A stretch of 64,000 nucleotides of DNA, taken from contig NZ_SSBL01000008.1 of NCBI RefSeq assembly GCF_004795105.1, positions 62,001 to 126,000 of the forward strand, in the 5' to 3' direction. The stretch comes from Streptomyces sp. A0642. Lineage in GTDB: Bacteria; Actinomycetota; Actinomycetes; Streptomycetales; Streptomycetaceae. Made by a program: the position numbers and the translations under genes. The notes below the pieces were generated by a model that saw only the letters and a program-made list of their open reading frames with translations, did no database searches and was not told the origin of the DNA. Shown in pieces: positions 25,644-34,827 of this stretch; positions within the stretch are counted from its first letter, which is position 1; every line of letters begins with the position of its first letter.

Positions 25644-27101
25644 TCAGAAGGGGAACTGCGAGCGTCCGTGCTGCACGGAGATCCACTTCTGGGTGGTGAA
25701 GGCCTCCAGCATGGAGTCGCCGTTCAGCCGTCCGAGCCCGGAGTTCTTCTCGCCGCCGAACGGGACGATGGGCTCGTCGTGGACCGTGCCGTCGTTGATG
25801 TGGATCATGCCGGTACGGATGCGCTGCCCGACGCGGACGCCGCGCTCGATGTTGCCGGTGTGCACGGCGCCGCTCAGCCCGTACGGGGTGTCGTTGGCGA
25901 TGCGGACCGCCTCGTCCTCCCCGTCGAACGGGACGAGGAGGGCGACCGGACCGAAGATCTCCTGGGACAGCACGGGGGAATCGGGCGCCAGCCCGGTGAG
26001 GACGGAGGGGCTGACGACGTTCCCGTCGGCCCGTCCGTGCAGCAGCGCGGTCGCTCCCGCCTCGACGGTCTGGTCGACGAGGGCGGAGATGGCCTCGGCC
26101 TGGGTCGAGTTGATCAGCGGGCCTATCTGGGTCGCCGGGTCGGCCGGGTCGCCCACGCGCAGGGAGGCGACCTTCGCGACGAACTTCTCGGTGAACTCCT
26201 GCTCCACCGCGCGGTCCACGAGGATGCGGTTGGCGGCCATGCAGACCTGTCCCTGGTGCACGTACCGGCTGAACACCGCCGCGTCCACGGCGTAGTCCAC
26301 ATCGGCGTCGTCGAGCACGATCAGCGCGCTGTTGCCGCCGAGTTCGAGCACGGAGCGCTTGAGGTTCGCCGCGCAGACCGTCGCGACGTGGCGTCCGACC
26401 TTGTCGGAGCCGGTGAAGGAGATGACCTGCGGTACCGGGTGCTCCAGGAGCGCGTCACCGATCTCCGCGATGTCGGTGACGACGACGTTCAGCAGACCGG
26501 CCGGAAGGCCGGCGTCCTCGAAGACCTTGGCGACCAGCGTGCCACCGCAGACCGGGGTGTTCTGGTGCGGCTTGAGCACCACGGCGTTGCCCAGCGCCAG
26601 GGCCGGAGCCACGGACTTCAGGGACAGCAGGAAGGGGAAGTTGAAGGGGCTGATGACCCCGACCACGCCGACGGGCACCCGGTAGACCCGGTTCTCCTTG
26701 CCCGGGGTGGGCGAGGGCAGGATCTGCCCGGTGGAACCCAGCGCGAGCCGGCTCGCCTCACGCAGGAACTCCTTGGCCAGGTGCAGTTCGAAGGCCGCCT
26801 TCAGCCGGGTGCCGCCGAGCTCGGCGACGATCGCGTCGCCGATCTCCTCCTCGCGCTCCTCCACGATCCGCAGGGCTTTCTCCAGCACCGCCCGCCGGGC
26901 GTACGGGTTGGTGTCCGCCCAGGCCTGCTGAGCGGTCTCCGCCGCACGGTAGGCCTGGTCCACCTCGTCGGCCGTGGCGACCGTGATGGAAGCGAGCTTC
27001 TCCCCGTCGAACGGGTTGAAGTCGATGATGTCCCAGGACCCCTTGCCCGGCCTCCACTCTCCGTCGATGTACTGATGGGCCAGGTCAGTGAAGAAGGACA
27101 T
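25644..27101 (-). CDS. Aldehyde dehydrogenase
   Basis: NAD(P)-dependent aldehyde dehydrogenase of 485 residues. VISPFNFPFLLSL and VLKPHQNTP are the cofactor-binding segments, LELGGNSALIVLDDAD holds the general-base Glu, and QGQVCMAANR the catalytic Cys. The overall pattern is closest to the benzaldehyde/vanillin dehydrogenase branch. It is 84 bases upstream of the AsnC-type regulator in the same orientation and may belong to the same catabolic unit; the substrate is unknown. Confidence 0.87.
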   Translation of the reverse strand: MSFFTDLAHQYIDGEWRPGKGSWDIIDFNPFDGEKLASITVATADEVDQAYRAAETAQQAWADTNPYARRAVLEKALRIVEEREEEIGDAIVAELGGTRLKAAFELHLAKEFLREASRLALGSTGQILPSPTPGKENRVYRVPVGVVGVISPFNFPFLLSLKSVAPALALGNAVVLKPHQNTPVCGGTLVAKVFEDAGLPAGLLNVVVTDIAEIGDALLEHPVPQVISFTGSDKVGRHVATVCAANLKRSVLELGGNSALIVLDDADVDYAVDAAVFSRYVHQGQVCMAANRILVDRAVEQEFTEKFVAKVASLRVGDPADPATQIGPLINSTQAEAISALVDQTVEAGATALLHGRADGNVVSPSVLTGLAPDSPVLSQEIFGPVALLVPFDGEDEAVRIANDTPYGLSGAVHTGNIERGVRVGQRIRTGMIHINDGTVHDEPIVPFGGEKNSGLGRLNGDSMLEAFTTQKWISVQHGRSQFPF

Positions 27102-27240
27102 GAGATCCCTTACCGCAGAGTGGCGGGCAGCTGAGTGGGATTCATATTACTTATTTCTCGGCGCAGTTGGTACGGATCCCGGCCCGCCCCGGGGCGCCCC
27201 CTTCGAGCCGTGCCCGGCCCTCGATCGCCTGGAAGACAAC

Positions 27241-27277
27241 CGTGCCCCCGCCGGCTCGAACAGCCGGCGGGGGCACG
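27241..27277. terminator. Terminator downstream of guaB1
   Basis: CGTGCCCCCGCCGGCT (27241-27256) and AGCCGGCGGGGGCACG (27262-27277) form a perfect 16-bp stem with a 5-base loop, 20 bases after the guaB1 stop. The 196-bp gap to the aldehyde dehydrogenase start holds nothing else recognisable. Confidence 0.85.
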
Positions 27278-27297
27278 GTGGATGCGCGCGGGAAGGA

Positions 27298-28764
27298 TCA
27301 GTTCCAGCTGGCGTGCAGCGGCTTGCCCTCCGCGTAACCGGCGGCGCTCTGCACTCCCACGACCGCCTTCTCCGCGAACTCCGCGAGGGAGCCTGCGCCG
27401 GCGTAGGTGCAGGAGGAACGGACGCCCGCGATGATCGAGTCCACCAGGTCCTCGACGCCCGGGCGGGACGGGTCCAGGAACATCCGCGAGGTGGAGATGC
27501 CCTCCTCGAAGAGCGCCTTGCGGGCCCGGTCGTACGCCGACTCGTCGGAGGTGCGGTTCTTCACGGCGCGCGCGGACGCCATGCCGAAGGACTCCTTGTA
27601 GAAGCGCCCGTCCGCGGACTGCTGGAGGTCGCCGGGCGACTCGTACGTCCCCGCGAACCAGGAGCCGATCATCACGTTGGAGGCGCCGGCGGCGAGCGCC
27701 ATGGCCACGTCGCGCGGGTGGCGGACGCCGCCGTCGGCCCAGACGTGCTTGCCGTACTTCTTCGCCTCGGCGGCGCACTCCAGGACCGCGGAGAACTGGG
27801 GCCGGCCCACACCGGTCATCATCCGGGTGGTGCACATGGCGCCGGGCCCGACACCGACCTTGATGATGTCGGCGCCGGCCTCGATGAGGTCGCGCACACC
27901 CTCGGCGGCGACGATGTTGCCGGCGACGATCGGCACCTGGGGATCCAGCGCCCGCACGGCGCGCACCGCGTTGATCATGGATTCCTGGTGCCCGTGCGCG
28001 GTGTCGACGACGAGGGTGTCGGCGCCGGCGTCGAGGAGCTGCTTGGCCTTGCCCGCCACGTCGCCGTTGATCCCGACGGCGGCCGCGATCCGCAGCCTGC
28101 CCGCCGCGTCGGTGGCGGGCGTGTAGAGGGTGGCCCGCAGCGCGGCCTTGCGAGTGAGGATGCCGGCGAGCCTGCCGTCCGCGTCGACCGCGGGGGCGAG
28201 CTTGCGGTTGGCTCCGTCGAGCTTGTTGAAGGCGTCGCGGGGGTCGATGTCCGCCTCCAGCAGCACCAGGTCCCTCGACATGACCTCGGAGAGCTGGGTG
28301 AAGCGGTCGACGCCGGTCAGGTCGTGCTCGGTGACCACGCCGACGGGACGGTAGTCGCTGTCGACGACGACCCCGGCGCCGTGGGCACGCTTGGGCAACA
28401 GCGACAGGGCGTCGGCGACCGTCTGGCCGGGGGCCAGCACGATGGGGGTGTCGAGCACGAGGTGGCGCGTTTTCACCCAGGTGATGACCTCGGTGACGAC
28501 CTCGATCGGGATGTCCTGCGGGATGACGACGAGCCCACCGCGACGAGCGATGGTTTCGGCCATCCGGCGGCCGGCGATGGCCGTCATGTTCGCGACGACG
28601 AGCGGGATGGTGGTGCCGGTGCCATCGGGCGAGGACAGGTCGACCCCCTGGCGGGATCCGACCGCCGACCTGCCCGGAACCATGAAGACGTCGTCGTACG
28701 TGAGGTCGTACGGGACGGCGGGAGACTCTGTGTATCGACCGGTGCCGGGCTCAAGAAAACGCAT
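27298..28764 (-). CDS. guaB1: GuaB1-type IMP dehydrogenase-related protein
   Basis: Member of the IMPDH/GMP reductase superfamily, 488 residues: barrel with YDLTYDDVFMVPG near the N-terminus, an inserted CBS pair at about 95-210, the active-site loop GPGAMCTTRMMTGVG with catalytic Cys, and GIRVSSCTYAG-like C-terminal GVRSSCTYAGAGSL. Actinobacterial GuaB1 has been shown to act as GMP reductase, returning GMP to IMP, rather than as IMPDH. The start is uncertain: ATG 28764 (MRFLEP) is chosen, but ATG 28773 (MSVMRF) is equally possible; neither has a good ribosome-binding site. It diverges from the terpene synthase gene; the 304 bp between them show no motif I recognise. Confidence 0.85.
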   Translation of the reverse strand: MRFLEPGTGRYTESPAVPYDLTYDDVFMVPGRSAVGSRQGVDLSSPDGTGTTIPLVVANMTAIAGRRMAETIARRGGLVVIPQDIPIEVVTEVITWVKTRHLVLDTPIVLAPGQTVADALSLLPKRAHGAGVVVDSDYRPVGVVTEHDLTGVDRFTQLSEVMSRDLVLLEADIDPRDAFNKLDGANRKLAPAVDADGRLAGILTRKAALRATLYTPATDAAGRLRIAAAVGINGDVAGKAKQLLDAGADTLVVDTAHGHQESMINAVRAVRALDPQVPIVAGNIVAAEGVRDLIEAGADIIKVGVGPGAMCTTRMMTGVGRPQFSAVLECAAEAKKYGKHVWADGGVRHPRDVAMALAAGASNVMIGSWFAGTYESPGDLQQSADGRFYKESFGMASARAVKNRTSDESAYDRARKALFEEGISTSRMFLDPSRPGVEDLVDSIIAGVRSSCTYAGAGSLAEFAEKAVVGVQSAAGYAEGKPLHASWN

Positions 28765-29068
28765 AACACTCATTTTTTCATACGAAATGGCGCAGGTCGT
28801 TTCCACGAAGACACAGCAAATGACTCCCGCCTTCGTATGTTCCTCCAAGGAACAGTTCGGGAGTCCCGGGCAAGTGGAACCTGCCTTACCCGCAGACCTT
28901 ACCCGAGGGGTGTCTCCCTCATTCGCGATCATCTTCCCTGGACCTGGTGACTGGGGGTCAGGTAGCTTCAAACGCGCAGGTCCCGCGGGTCCCCCAACAC
29001 CCCGGAGCATCAGGCGGAACCATCACAACTGCCGCCACACGTACGACCGGAGAGGATGGCGACCCGCC

Positions 29069-30091
29069 GTGGAGAGCGAACTTCCGGACATCTACTGCCC
29101 GTTCCCCCAGCGCACGAACCCGCACGTCGCCCACGTACGGGAACACCTCGACACCTGGACCCGCAACACCGGCCTGGTGCACCGGGATTCAGCCAGGGAA
29201 CGCTTCGAGCAGGCGGACTTCGGGGCCTTCGTCGGCATGGTCTACCCGACCGCCGACAGCAGGAATCTGGACCTCGTCGCCGACTGGTTCGTCTGGCTGT
29301 TTCTCGTCGACGACCAACTGGACGACGGGCATCTGGGCCGCAGCCCCGAGCGGGTACGCGACGTCGTCGCGCTGATGCAGTCCGTGGTCGAGGGAGCCGG
29401 CACCGGCACCCTGGCGAACGAGCAGCTGCCGGCCGCGGTCGTCGCGCTGGCGGACCTGTGGGAACGCACGACGCCGGCCGCGGCGGCCCACTGGCGGCGG
29501 CGCTTCGCCTGGCACCTGATGACGTACCTCACCACGGCCACCACCTGGGAGGCCGGGAACCGCGCGAACGGTGTGATCCCTTCCGAGGCGACGTACATCG
29601 AGAAGCGCCGCCACACGGGCGCGATACACGTCTGCATGGACCTGATAGAGATCGTGGCCGGCATCGAGGCGCCCGAGTCGATCCACAACGACCCGCGCTT
29701 CATCACCGCGCTCGAAGCCTCGTGCAACGTCGTCTGCTGGGCCAACGACGTGTACTCGTACGAGAAGGAACAGGTGCTCGGCGAGATCCACAACCTCGTC
29801 CACCTGGTCCGGCACCACCGCGGCCTGGGCAAACAGCAGGCGCTGGAGCTCGTCTGCGCGGAGATCGCCACGGAGACCGAGCGCTTCCTGACCGCTCAGT
29901 CCGAGCTGCTGACCGCCTACCCGCAGCTCGCGTGGATGCTGGAGCCGTATCTGGACGGGATGCGGAGCTGGATGCGCGGCAACCTGGACTGGTCCCGGCA
30001 GACACCGCGCTACAACCCGGCCGACGTCAGCCAGTACAAGGAGCCGGAGCAGTATCTGGAGGCGACGGTCCTCGGCGTCCGGCAGGACTGA
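29069..30091 (+). CDS. Class I terpene synthase (sesquiterpene cyclase type)
   Basis: Terpene cyclase of 340 residues, the size of bacterial sesquiterpene synthases. The aspartate-rich motif is in FLVDDQLDDGHLG (DDxxD) and the NSE triad in WANDVYSYEKE (NDxxSxxxE), both needed to bind three Mg2+ and diphosphate. The segment with RRHTGAIHV supplies the pyrophosphate sensor Arg. It is expected to cyclise farnesyl diphosphate; the product cannot be predicted, and pentalenene synthase is only a general resemblance. No P450 or prenyltransferase is adjacent. The GTG at 29069 is the only start that keeps the family N-terminus (DIYCPFPQRTNPH); GGAGAGG lies 13 bases upstream, rather far. Confidence 0.88.
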   Translation: MESELPDIYCPFPQRTNPHVAHVREHLDTWTRNTGLVHRDSARERFEQADFGAFVGMVYPTADSRNLDLVADWFVWLFLVDDQLDDGHLGRSPERVRDVVALMQSVVEGAGTGTLANEQLPAAVVALADLWERTTPAAAAHWRRRFAWHLMTYLTTATTWEAGNRANGVIPSEATYIEKRRHTGAIHVCMDLIEIVAGIEAPESIHNDPRFITALEASCNVVCWANDVYSYEKEQVLGEIHNLVHLVRHHRGLGKQQALELVCAEIATETERFLTAQSELLTAYPQLAWMLEPYLDGMRSWMRGNLDWSRQTPRYNPADVSQYKEPEQYLEATVLGVRQD

Positions 30092-30111
30092 CCGGGGGCG
30101 CGGCCGAGCAG

Positions 30112-30155
30112 ACGGGAGGGGGCGGGCGGTGATCACACCGCCCGCCCCCTCCCGT
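30112..30155. terminator. Bidirectional terminator between convergent genes
   Basis: ACGGGAGGGGGCGGGCGGTG (30112-30131) and its exact complement (30136-30155) form a perfect 20-bp stem with an ATCA loop, between the terpene synthase stop and the stop of the convergent regulator gene. Confidence 0.9.
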
Positions 30156-30166
30156 CGTGTTCCCGC

Positions 30167-31216
30167 TCAGACCCCGTCAGGGTCGGCCCGCTCGAGCGCG
30201 GGCCGACGCGGCGCGGCCGATTCCGTCAGCAGGTAGTCCGCCGCCGCCGTGTCGGTCACCAGGCTGGTGACGAGACCGGACCGCAGCACCGCGCCGATCG
30301 CCGCGGCCTTGCGCTGGCCGCCGGCGATCGCCACCACCTCGGGGATCCGGCGCAGCCGGTCCGCCTCGACCGTGATGCAGCGCTCACCGAGGTCCCGGCC
30401 GACCCGCCGCCCGTCCGCGTCGAAGAGGTGGGCCGACATCTCGGCGGCCACTCCCAGGGAGGCGTAGTGCTCGCGCTCCTCGTCGGAGAGCATGTCGTGG
30501 ACCGTGGAGATGCCGGGCTCCCAGGAGCCGATGGAGACGGCCGCGACCGTCACCTTGTCGAAGTACTCGAAGGCGCGCGCGATGCCCGTCTGGTGGCGCA
30601 GAGCGGCCGCCGTCGCCGGGTCCGGGAGCAGCATCGGGGCGTAGATCGGATGAGCCTCTCCGCCGGAGACCTGCGCGGCGCGCCGCACGGCCTCCACCGA
30701 GCCGCGCTCGGCCGTCCCCGCGTCGTACACGCCGGTGAGCTGCACGACCGTGCAGGGCGGCAGCCGGTCGAGGGCGGCCGCCATGTGGATGGTGGACCGC
30801 CCCCAGGCGAGCCCGAGCACATCGCCCTCGTTCACCAGTTCGCCGAGCAGGTCGGCCGCGACCTCACCCAGGTTCTCCGGATCGGCGGCGTCGTCCTGCT
30901 CCTCCGCCGGGGATTCGACCACGACCGCGTGGCGCAGCCCGTAGCGGGCGCGGAGCGCGTCCGAGCGCTCGGCGTCCAGCTCCGCGGGGACCCGGATCTC
31001 GATGCGTACGAGGTCACGCTCCAGGGCCGTCTCCAGTACCCGGGCCACCTTGAAGCGGCTGACGCCGAACTCCTCGGCGATCTGGATCTTGGATTTGCCC
31101 TCGAGGTAGAAGCGGCGGGCCATGGCCGCCGCCTGCACCAGCTCCGCGGGCCCCATCCGCAGGGCGGACCGGCCCGCCGACATTGCAGACACCGCGTTCT
31201 CCTCACTGCTGTTCAC
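30167..31216 (-). CDS. SorC/DeoR-type sugar-binding transcriptional regulator
   Basis: Regulator of 349 residues. N-terminal HTH (KSKIQIAEEFGVSRFKVARVLETAL, about 40-65) followed by a SorC-type sugar-phosphate-binding domain with GLAWGRSTIHMAAAL and IAGGQRKAAAIGAVL. Family members sense phosphorylated sugars. It is upstream of rpe in the same direction but separated by other sequence, and a link to pentose phosphate metabolism is only a suggestion. ATG 31183 is an alternative start that loses 11 residues. Confidence 0.85.
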   Translation of the reverse strand: MNSSEENAVSAMSAGRSALRMGPAELVQAAAMARRFYLEGKSKIQIAEEFGVSRFKVARVLETALERDLVRIEIRVPAELDAERSDALRARYGLRHAVVVESPAEEQDDAADPENLGEVAADLLGELVNEGDVLGLAWGRSTIHMAAALDRLPPCTVVQLTGVYDAGTAERGSVEAVRRAAQVSGGEAHPIYAPMLLPDPATAAALRHQTGIARAFEYFDKVTVAAVSIGSWEPGISTVHDMLSDEEREHYASLGVAAEMSAHLFDADGRRVGRDLGERCITVEADRLRRIPEVVAIAGGQRKAAAIGAVLRSGLVTSLVTDTAAADYLLTESAAPRRPALERADPDGV

Positions 31217-31345
31217 GCTCGATACGCCGTCATCCTGTCAGATACGGCGATCCTTGATCGGTCCCGTCGGACCGCGTTCATCTGCACGTGGCCCGGCCGA
31301 CGTGTGATCGGGGACCCGGAACGGGTGCCGGCGCCGTAGCCGGCG

Positions 31346-32029
31346 TCAGTGGCCGCACGCCCATCCCGCCGAGGCGATGACCCCGTCGGCCTTGGCGCGC
31401 AGCGCCCGGACGGCTCCGGCCGGGTCGTCGGCGCCGTACACGGCGGAACCGGCGACGAAGACATCCGCGCCCGCCTCCGCGCAGCGTTCGATGGTGGACT
31501 CGGAAACCCCGCCGTCGACCTGGAGCCACAGTTCGAGTCCGTGCTTGGAGATCAGCTCACGGGTGCGGCGGATCTTCGGCAGCATGATGTCGAGGAACGA
31601 CTGGCCGCCGAAGCCCGGCTCCACCGTCATGATCAGCAGCATGTCGAGCTCGGGGAGCAGGTCCTCGTACGGCTCGATGGGCGTCGCCGGCTTGAGCGCC
31701 ATGGACGCGCGGGCGCCCTTCGCCCGGATCTCGCGCGCCAGCCGGACGGGAGCCGCCGCGGCCTCCACGTGGAAGGTGACGGAACCCGCCCCCGCCTCGA
31801 CGTACTGCGGGGCCCAGCGGTCCGCGTCCTCGATCATCAGATGGCAGTCCAGCGGCGTGCTGGTGGCCCTGCTGAGCGATTCCACGATCGGGACGCCGAG
31901 CGTCAGATTGGGCACGAAATGGTTGTCCATGACATCGACATGGAGCCAGTCGGCGCCTTCGACGGCCTGCGCCTCGTCGGCGAGACGTGCGAAGTCGGCG
32001 GAAAGAATGCTGGGGTTGATCTGGGCCAT
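31346..32029 (-). CDS. rpe: Ribulose-phosphate 3-epimerase
   Basis: Interconverts ribulose 5-phosphate and xylulose 5-phosphate in the pentose phosphate pathway. TIM-barrel protein of 227 residues with the family motifs INPSILSADFARLADE, HVDVMDNHFVPNLTLG (metal and catalytic Asp), DCHLMIEDADRW, MTVEPGFGGQSF and LQVDGGVSESTI. It lies 118 bases downstream of rsmB in the same orientation, a conserved actinobacterial order. Confidence 0.96.
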   Translation of the reverse strand: MAQINPSILSADFARLADEAQAVEGADWLHVDVMDNHFVPNLTLGVPIVESLSRATSTPLDCHLMIEDADRWAPQYVEAGAGSVTFHVEAAAAPVRLAREIRAKGARASMALKPATPIEPYEDLLPELDMLLIMTVEPGFGGQSFLDIMLPKIRRTRELISKHGLELWLQVDGGVSESTIERCAEAGADVFVAGSAVYGADDPAGAVRALRAKADGVIASAGWACGH

Positions 32030-32147
32030 GGGTCAAGCCTGCCATGTTCTGGGGCACTTCCCCGCTTCGGTGTGTTCCAAAGACTCACGGGATCATTACA
32101 GTTCACGCATTCCAGGTCTTTTCGCCCCCGGTCCGGGAGGCCGGGGC

Positions 32148-33581
32148 TCAGCCGGTACGCCTCAGCAGAGCCAGGTACATCGCGTCGGTGCCGTGCAGAT
32201 GCGGCCAGAGCTGGACGTCCGGCCCGTCGCCCAGGGCGGCCACGCCCGGCATCAGCGGGCGGGCGTCCACCCACTCGGCCTCGACGGGCGCGCCGCCGCG
32301 GCCCTTCAGCACGTCCTCGACCACGACCCGTGTCTCAGCCAGGTGCGGTGAGCACGTCGCGTATCCGACGACGCCGCCGACCCGTACGGCCTTCAGCGCC
32401 TCCCGCAGCAGACCGCGCTGCAGGGGCGCGAAGCTCTCCAGATCCTCCTTGCGGCGGCGCCAGCGGGCCTCCGGACGGCGGCGCAGCGCACCGAGACCCG
32501 AGCAGGGGACGTCCATCAGGATCCGGTCGAAGGTGTCGGGCAGCCACGGCGGGCGGGTCCCGTCCGCCGTGATCACCTGGTACGGGCCGGGGTTGCCGGC
32601 CAGCGAACGCTCGACGAGGCGGGCCCGGTGGGGCTGCTTCTCGGCGGCGAGCAGGGCGGCCCCGCGGCCCGCGGCGAGGGCGGCCAGCAGCGCGGCCTTG
32701 CCGCCCGGGCCGGCGCAGCCGTCGAGCCAGCGGGTGTCTCTGCCTTCCAGCGGGGCGTTGGCGAGGGCGGCGGCGACGAGCTGGCTGCCCTCGTCCTGGA
32801 CGCCGGCCCGGCCTTCCTGCACGGCCGTCAGGGCGCCGGGCTCGCCGCCCTCGGCCATCCGCACGGCGTACGGGGACCAGCGGCCCGGCAGGCCGTTCTC
32901 CTCGCCGAGCGCGTCGAGCAGCTCCTCCGTGGTGGAACGCCCGGGGCGGGCGACCAGAGTGACCTCGGGCCGCTCGTTGTCGGCCTCCAGGAGGTCCTCG
33001 ATGCCGGCGCGGCCACCGCCCAGCGCGTCCCAGAGGGCCGAGACGACCCACCGGGGGTGCGAGTGGACGACCGCCAGGTGGTCCTCGGCGTCGTCCTCGT
33101 AGGAGGGGGCGACCCGCGCCACCCAGCCCTCGAGGTCGTCCGCGGACACCTTGCGCAGCACGGCGTTGACGAACTTGGCGCGCCCCTCGCCGAGCACCAC
33201 GCGGGCCAGCTCCACGCTCGCGGAGACCGCGGCGTGGGTCGGGATGCGGGTGCCCAGCAGCTGGTGCACGCCCATGTTCAGGACGTCCAGGACGGGCGGG
33301 TCGACCTCGACCAGCGGCCGGTCGATGCAGGCCGCGACGATCGCGTCGTACGTGCCCTGGCGGCGCAGCGTCCCGTAGACGAGTTCGGTCGCCAGAGCCG
33401 CGTCCCGGTTGTCGAAGTCGCCCTTGGCCCGGGCCTTCTTCAGCAGCGGAGGGAGAACGAGGTTGGCGTAGGCGTCGCGTTCGTCCACCGCCCTGAGGGC
33501 CTCGAAGGCGAGGAACCGCACCGGATCCTTCTGGGGGCGGCGGTGCGGCTTGGCGGGACGGCGACGCGGCTGGTCGTTCAC
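32148..33581 (-). CDS. rsmB: 16S rRNA cytosine-C5 methyltransferase
   Basis: S-adenosylmethionine-dependent m5C methyltransferase of 477 residues. The N-terminal ~150 residues are the NusB-like RNA-binding domain (VRFLAFEALRAVDERDAYANLVLP); the C-terminal domain has LDGCAGPGGKAALLAAL for SAM, MDVPCSGLGALRRRPEARWRR and the catalytic Cys in GYATCSPHLAET. The E. coli counterpart modifies C967 of 16S rRNA. GTG 33581 is chosen: GGAG lies ten bases upstream, and a longer frame would run toward fmt without family features. Confidence 0.9.
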   Translation of the reverse strand: MNDQPRRRPAKPHRRPQKDPVRFLAFEALRAVDERDAYANLVLPPLLKKARAKGDFDNRDAALATELVYGTLRRQGTYDAIVAACIDRPLVEVDPPVLDVLNMGVHQLLGTRIPTHAAVSASVELARVVLGEGRAKFVNAVLRKVSADDLEGWVARVAPSYEDDAEDHLAVVHSHPRWVVSALWDALGGGRAGIEDLLEADNERPEVTLVARPGRSTTEELLDALGEENGLPGRWSPYAVRMAEGGEPGALTAVQEGRAGVQDEGSQLVAAALANAPLEGRDTRWLDGCAGPGGKAALLAALAAGRGAALLAAEKQPHRARLVERSLAGNPGPYQVITADGTRPPWLPDTFDRILMDVPCSGLGALRRRPEARWRRRKEDLESFAPLQRGLLREALKAVRVGGVVGYATCSPHLAETRVVVEDVLKGRGGAPVEAEWVDARPLMPGVAALGDGPDVQLWPHLHGTDAMYLALLRRTG

Positions 33582-33654
33582 GTGAAAGGTGCTCCGCTGA
33601 TGGTGAGAGGGCGAACCCTCCCAGCCTACGTCCCCGCCCCGGCCCGCCGGTCCG

Positions 33655-34587
33655 TCAGCTGCCCAGGAGCTCGCCGGGGACGATGCGCACCCCGCGCGCC
33701 CAGTCCGCGGCACGCATCGGCTTCTTGCCCTGCGGCTGGACCCAGAGCAGCTCGATCGCGTGCGATCCGGTGCCCACGAAGACGTTGTTCTTGGCGGCGG
33801 ACAGCTCGCCGGGCGCCAGATGGGCCCGGTCCACGGCGGGCACGGCCTGGATCAGCTTGAGGCGCTCCCCGCGGAAGAGGGTCCACGCACCGGGCGCCGG
33901 GGTGCAGCCGCGGACCACCCGGTCGACGCGCAGGGCGGGCGCCGACCACTGGACCTGGGCGTCCTCGACGGTGATCTTCGGCGCGAGGGTGACCCCCTCG
34001 GCGGGCTGCGGGACCGCGTGCAGGGTGCCGTCCTCGATGCCGTCCATCGTGGCGGCGAGGAGACCGGCTCCGGCGAAGGCCAGCCGGGTCAGCAGATCGC
34101 CGCTGGTGTCGGTGGGCCGCACCACTTCGGTGAGCACGCCGTAGACCGGCCCGGAGTCGAGCCCCTCCTCGATGAGGAAGGTGGAGGCCCCCGTCACCTC
34201 GTCCCCCGCCATGACCGCGTGCTGCACGGGCGCGGCGCCGCGCCAGGCGGGCAGCAGGGAGAAGTGGAGATTGACCCAGCCGCGGGCCGGGACGTCGAGT
34301 GCGGCCTTGGGCAGCAGAGCCCCGTAGGCGACCACGGGGCAGCAGTCCGGCGCGATCTCCCGGAGCCTCGCCAGGAACGCCTCGTCCCTGGGCCTGGCCG
34401 GCTTGAGCACCTCGATCCCGGCCTCCTCCGCGCGCTCGGCCACGGGACTGGCCACCAGCCGGCGACCGCGCCCCGCGGGCGCGTCCGGCCTCGTCACGAC
34501 CGCGGCCACCTCATGGCGGCCGGAGGCGATCAGGGCGTCCAGTGCGGGTACGGCTACCTCGGGGGTGCCTGCGAAGACGAGCTTCAT
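33655..34587 (-). CDS. fmt: Methionyl-tRNA formyltransferase
   Basis: Formylates initiator Met-tRNA using 10-formyl-THF. The 310-residue protein shows MKLVFAGTPEVAVPALDAL at the N-terminus, the formyl-transfer core INxHxSLLP form (VNLHFSLLPAWRGAAPVQHAVMAGD, with the catalytic Asn-His) and a C-terminal OB-like domain. ATG 34587 is the family start; the track upstream is open but unconserved. It is followed after 73 bases by rsmB and preceded by priA and metK across element B, a typical order interrupted here. Confidence 0.95.
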   Translation of the reverse strand: MKLVFAGTPEVAVPALDALIASGRHEVAAVVTRPDAPAGRGRRLVASPVAERAEEAGIEVLKPARPRDEAFLARLREIAPDCCPVVAYGALLPKAALDVPARGWVNLHFSLLPAWRGAAPVQHAVMAGDEVTGASTFLIEEGLDSGPVYGVLTEVVRPTDTSGDLLTRLAFAGAGLLAATMDGIEDGTLHAVPQPAEGVTLAPKITVEDAQVQWSAPALRVDRVVRGCTPAPGAWTLFRGERLKLIQAVPAVDRAHLAPGELSAAKNNVFVGTGSHAIELLWVQPQGKKPMRAADWARGVRIVPGELLGS

Positions 34588-34827
34588 GGGTGGCTGACTG
34601 CCTCTCAGGCGGAACGTTACGGTGACGAGCAACGCACCAGTCTATGGGCCCTGGGCCCGAGCGGCCGCCGGGGGGCGTACGCACCGTTGCGCGCCCCTCG
34701 CGTGTGCGTATACGCCCCCGGAGCGTGACCAGATCCCCCGGTGAGGCGTTGGTCAAGAGAGATTGACCGAAGCGAGCCGCCCTGGTGCGGCCCGATCCCT
34801 TTCAACGCCGGTTCGAGAGGCTTCTTC

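Noticed and set aside
29069..30091. Terpene biosynthetic gene cluster
   Set aside because: Only the cyclase is recognisable; neighbours are guaB1 and a sugar-type regulator with their own terminators.
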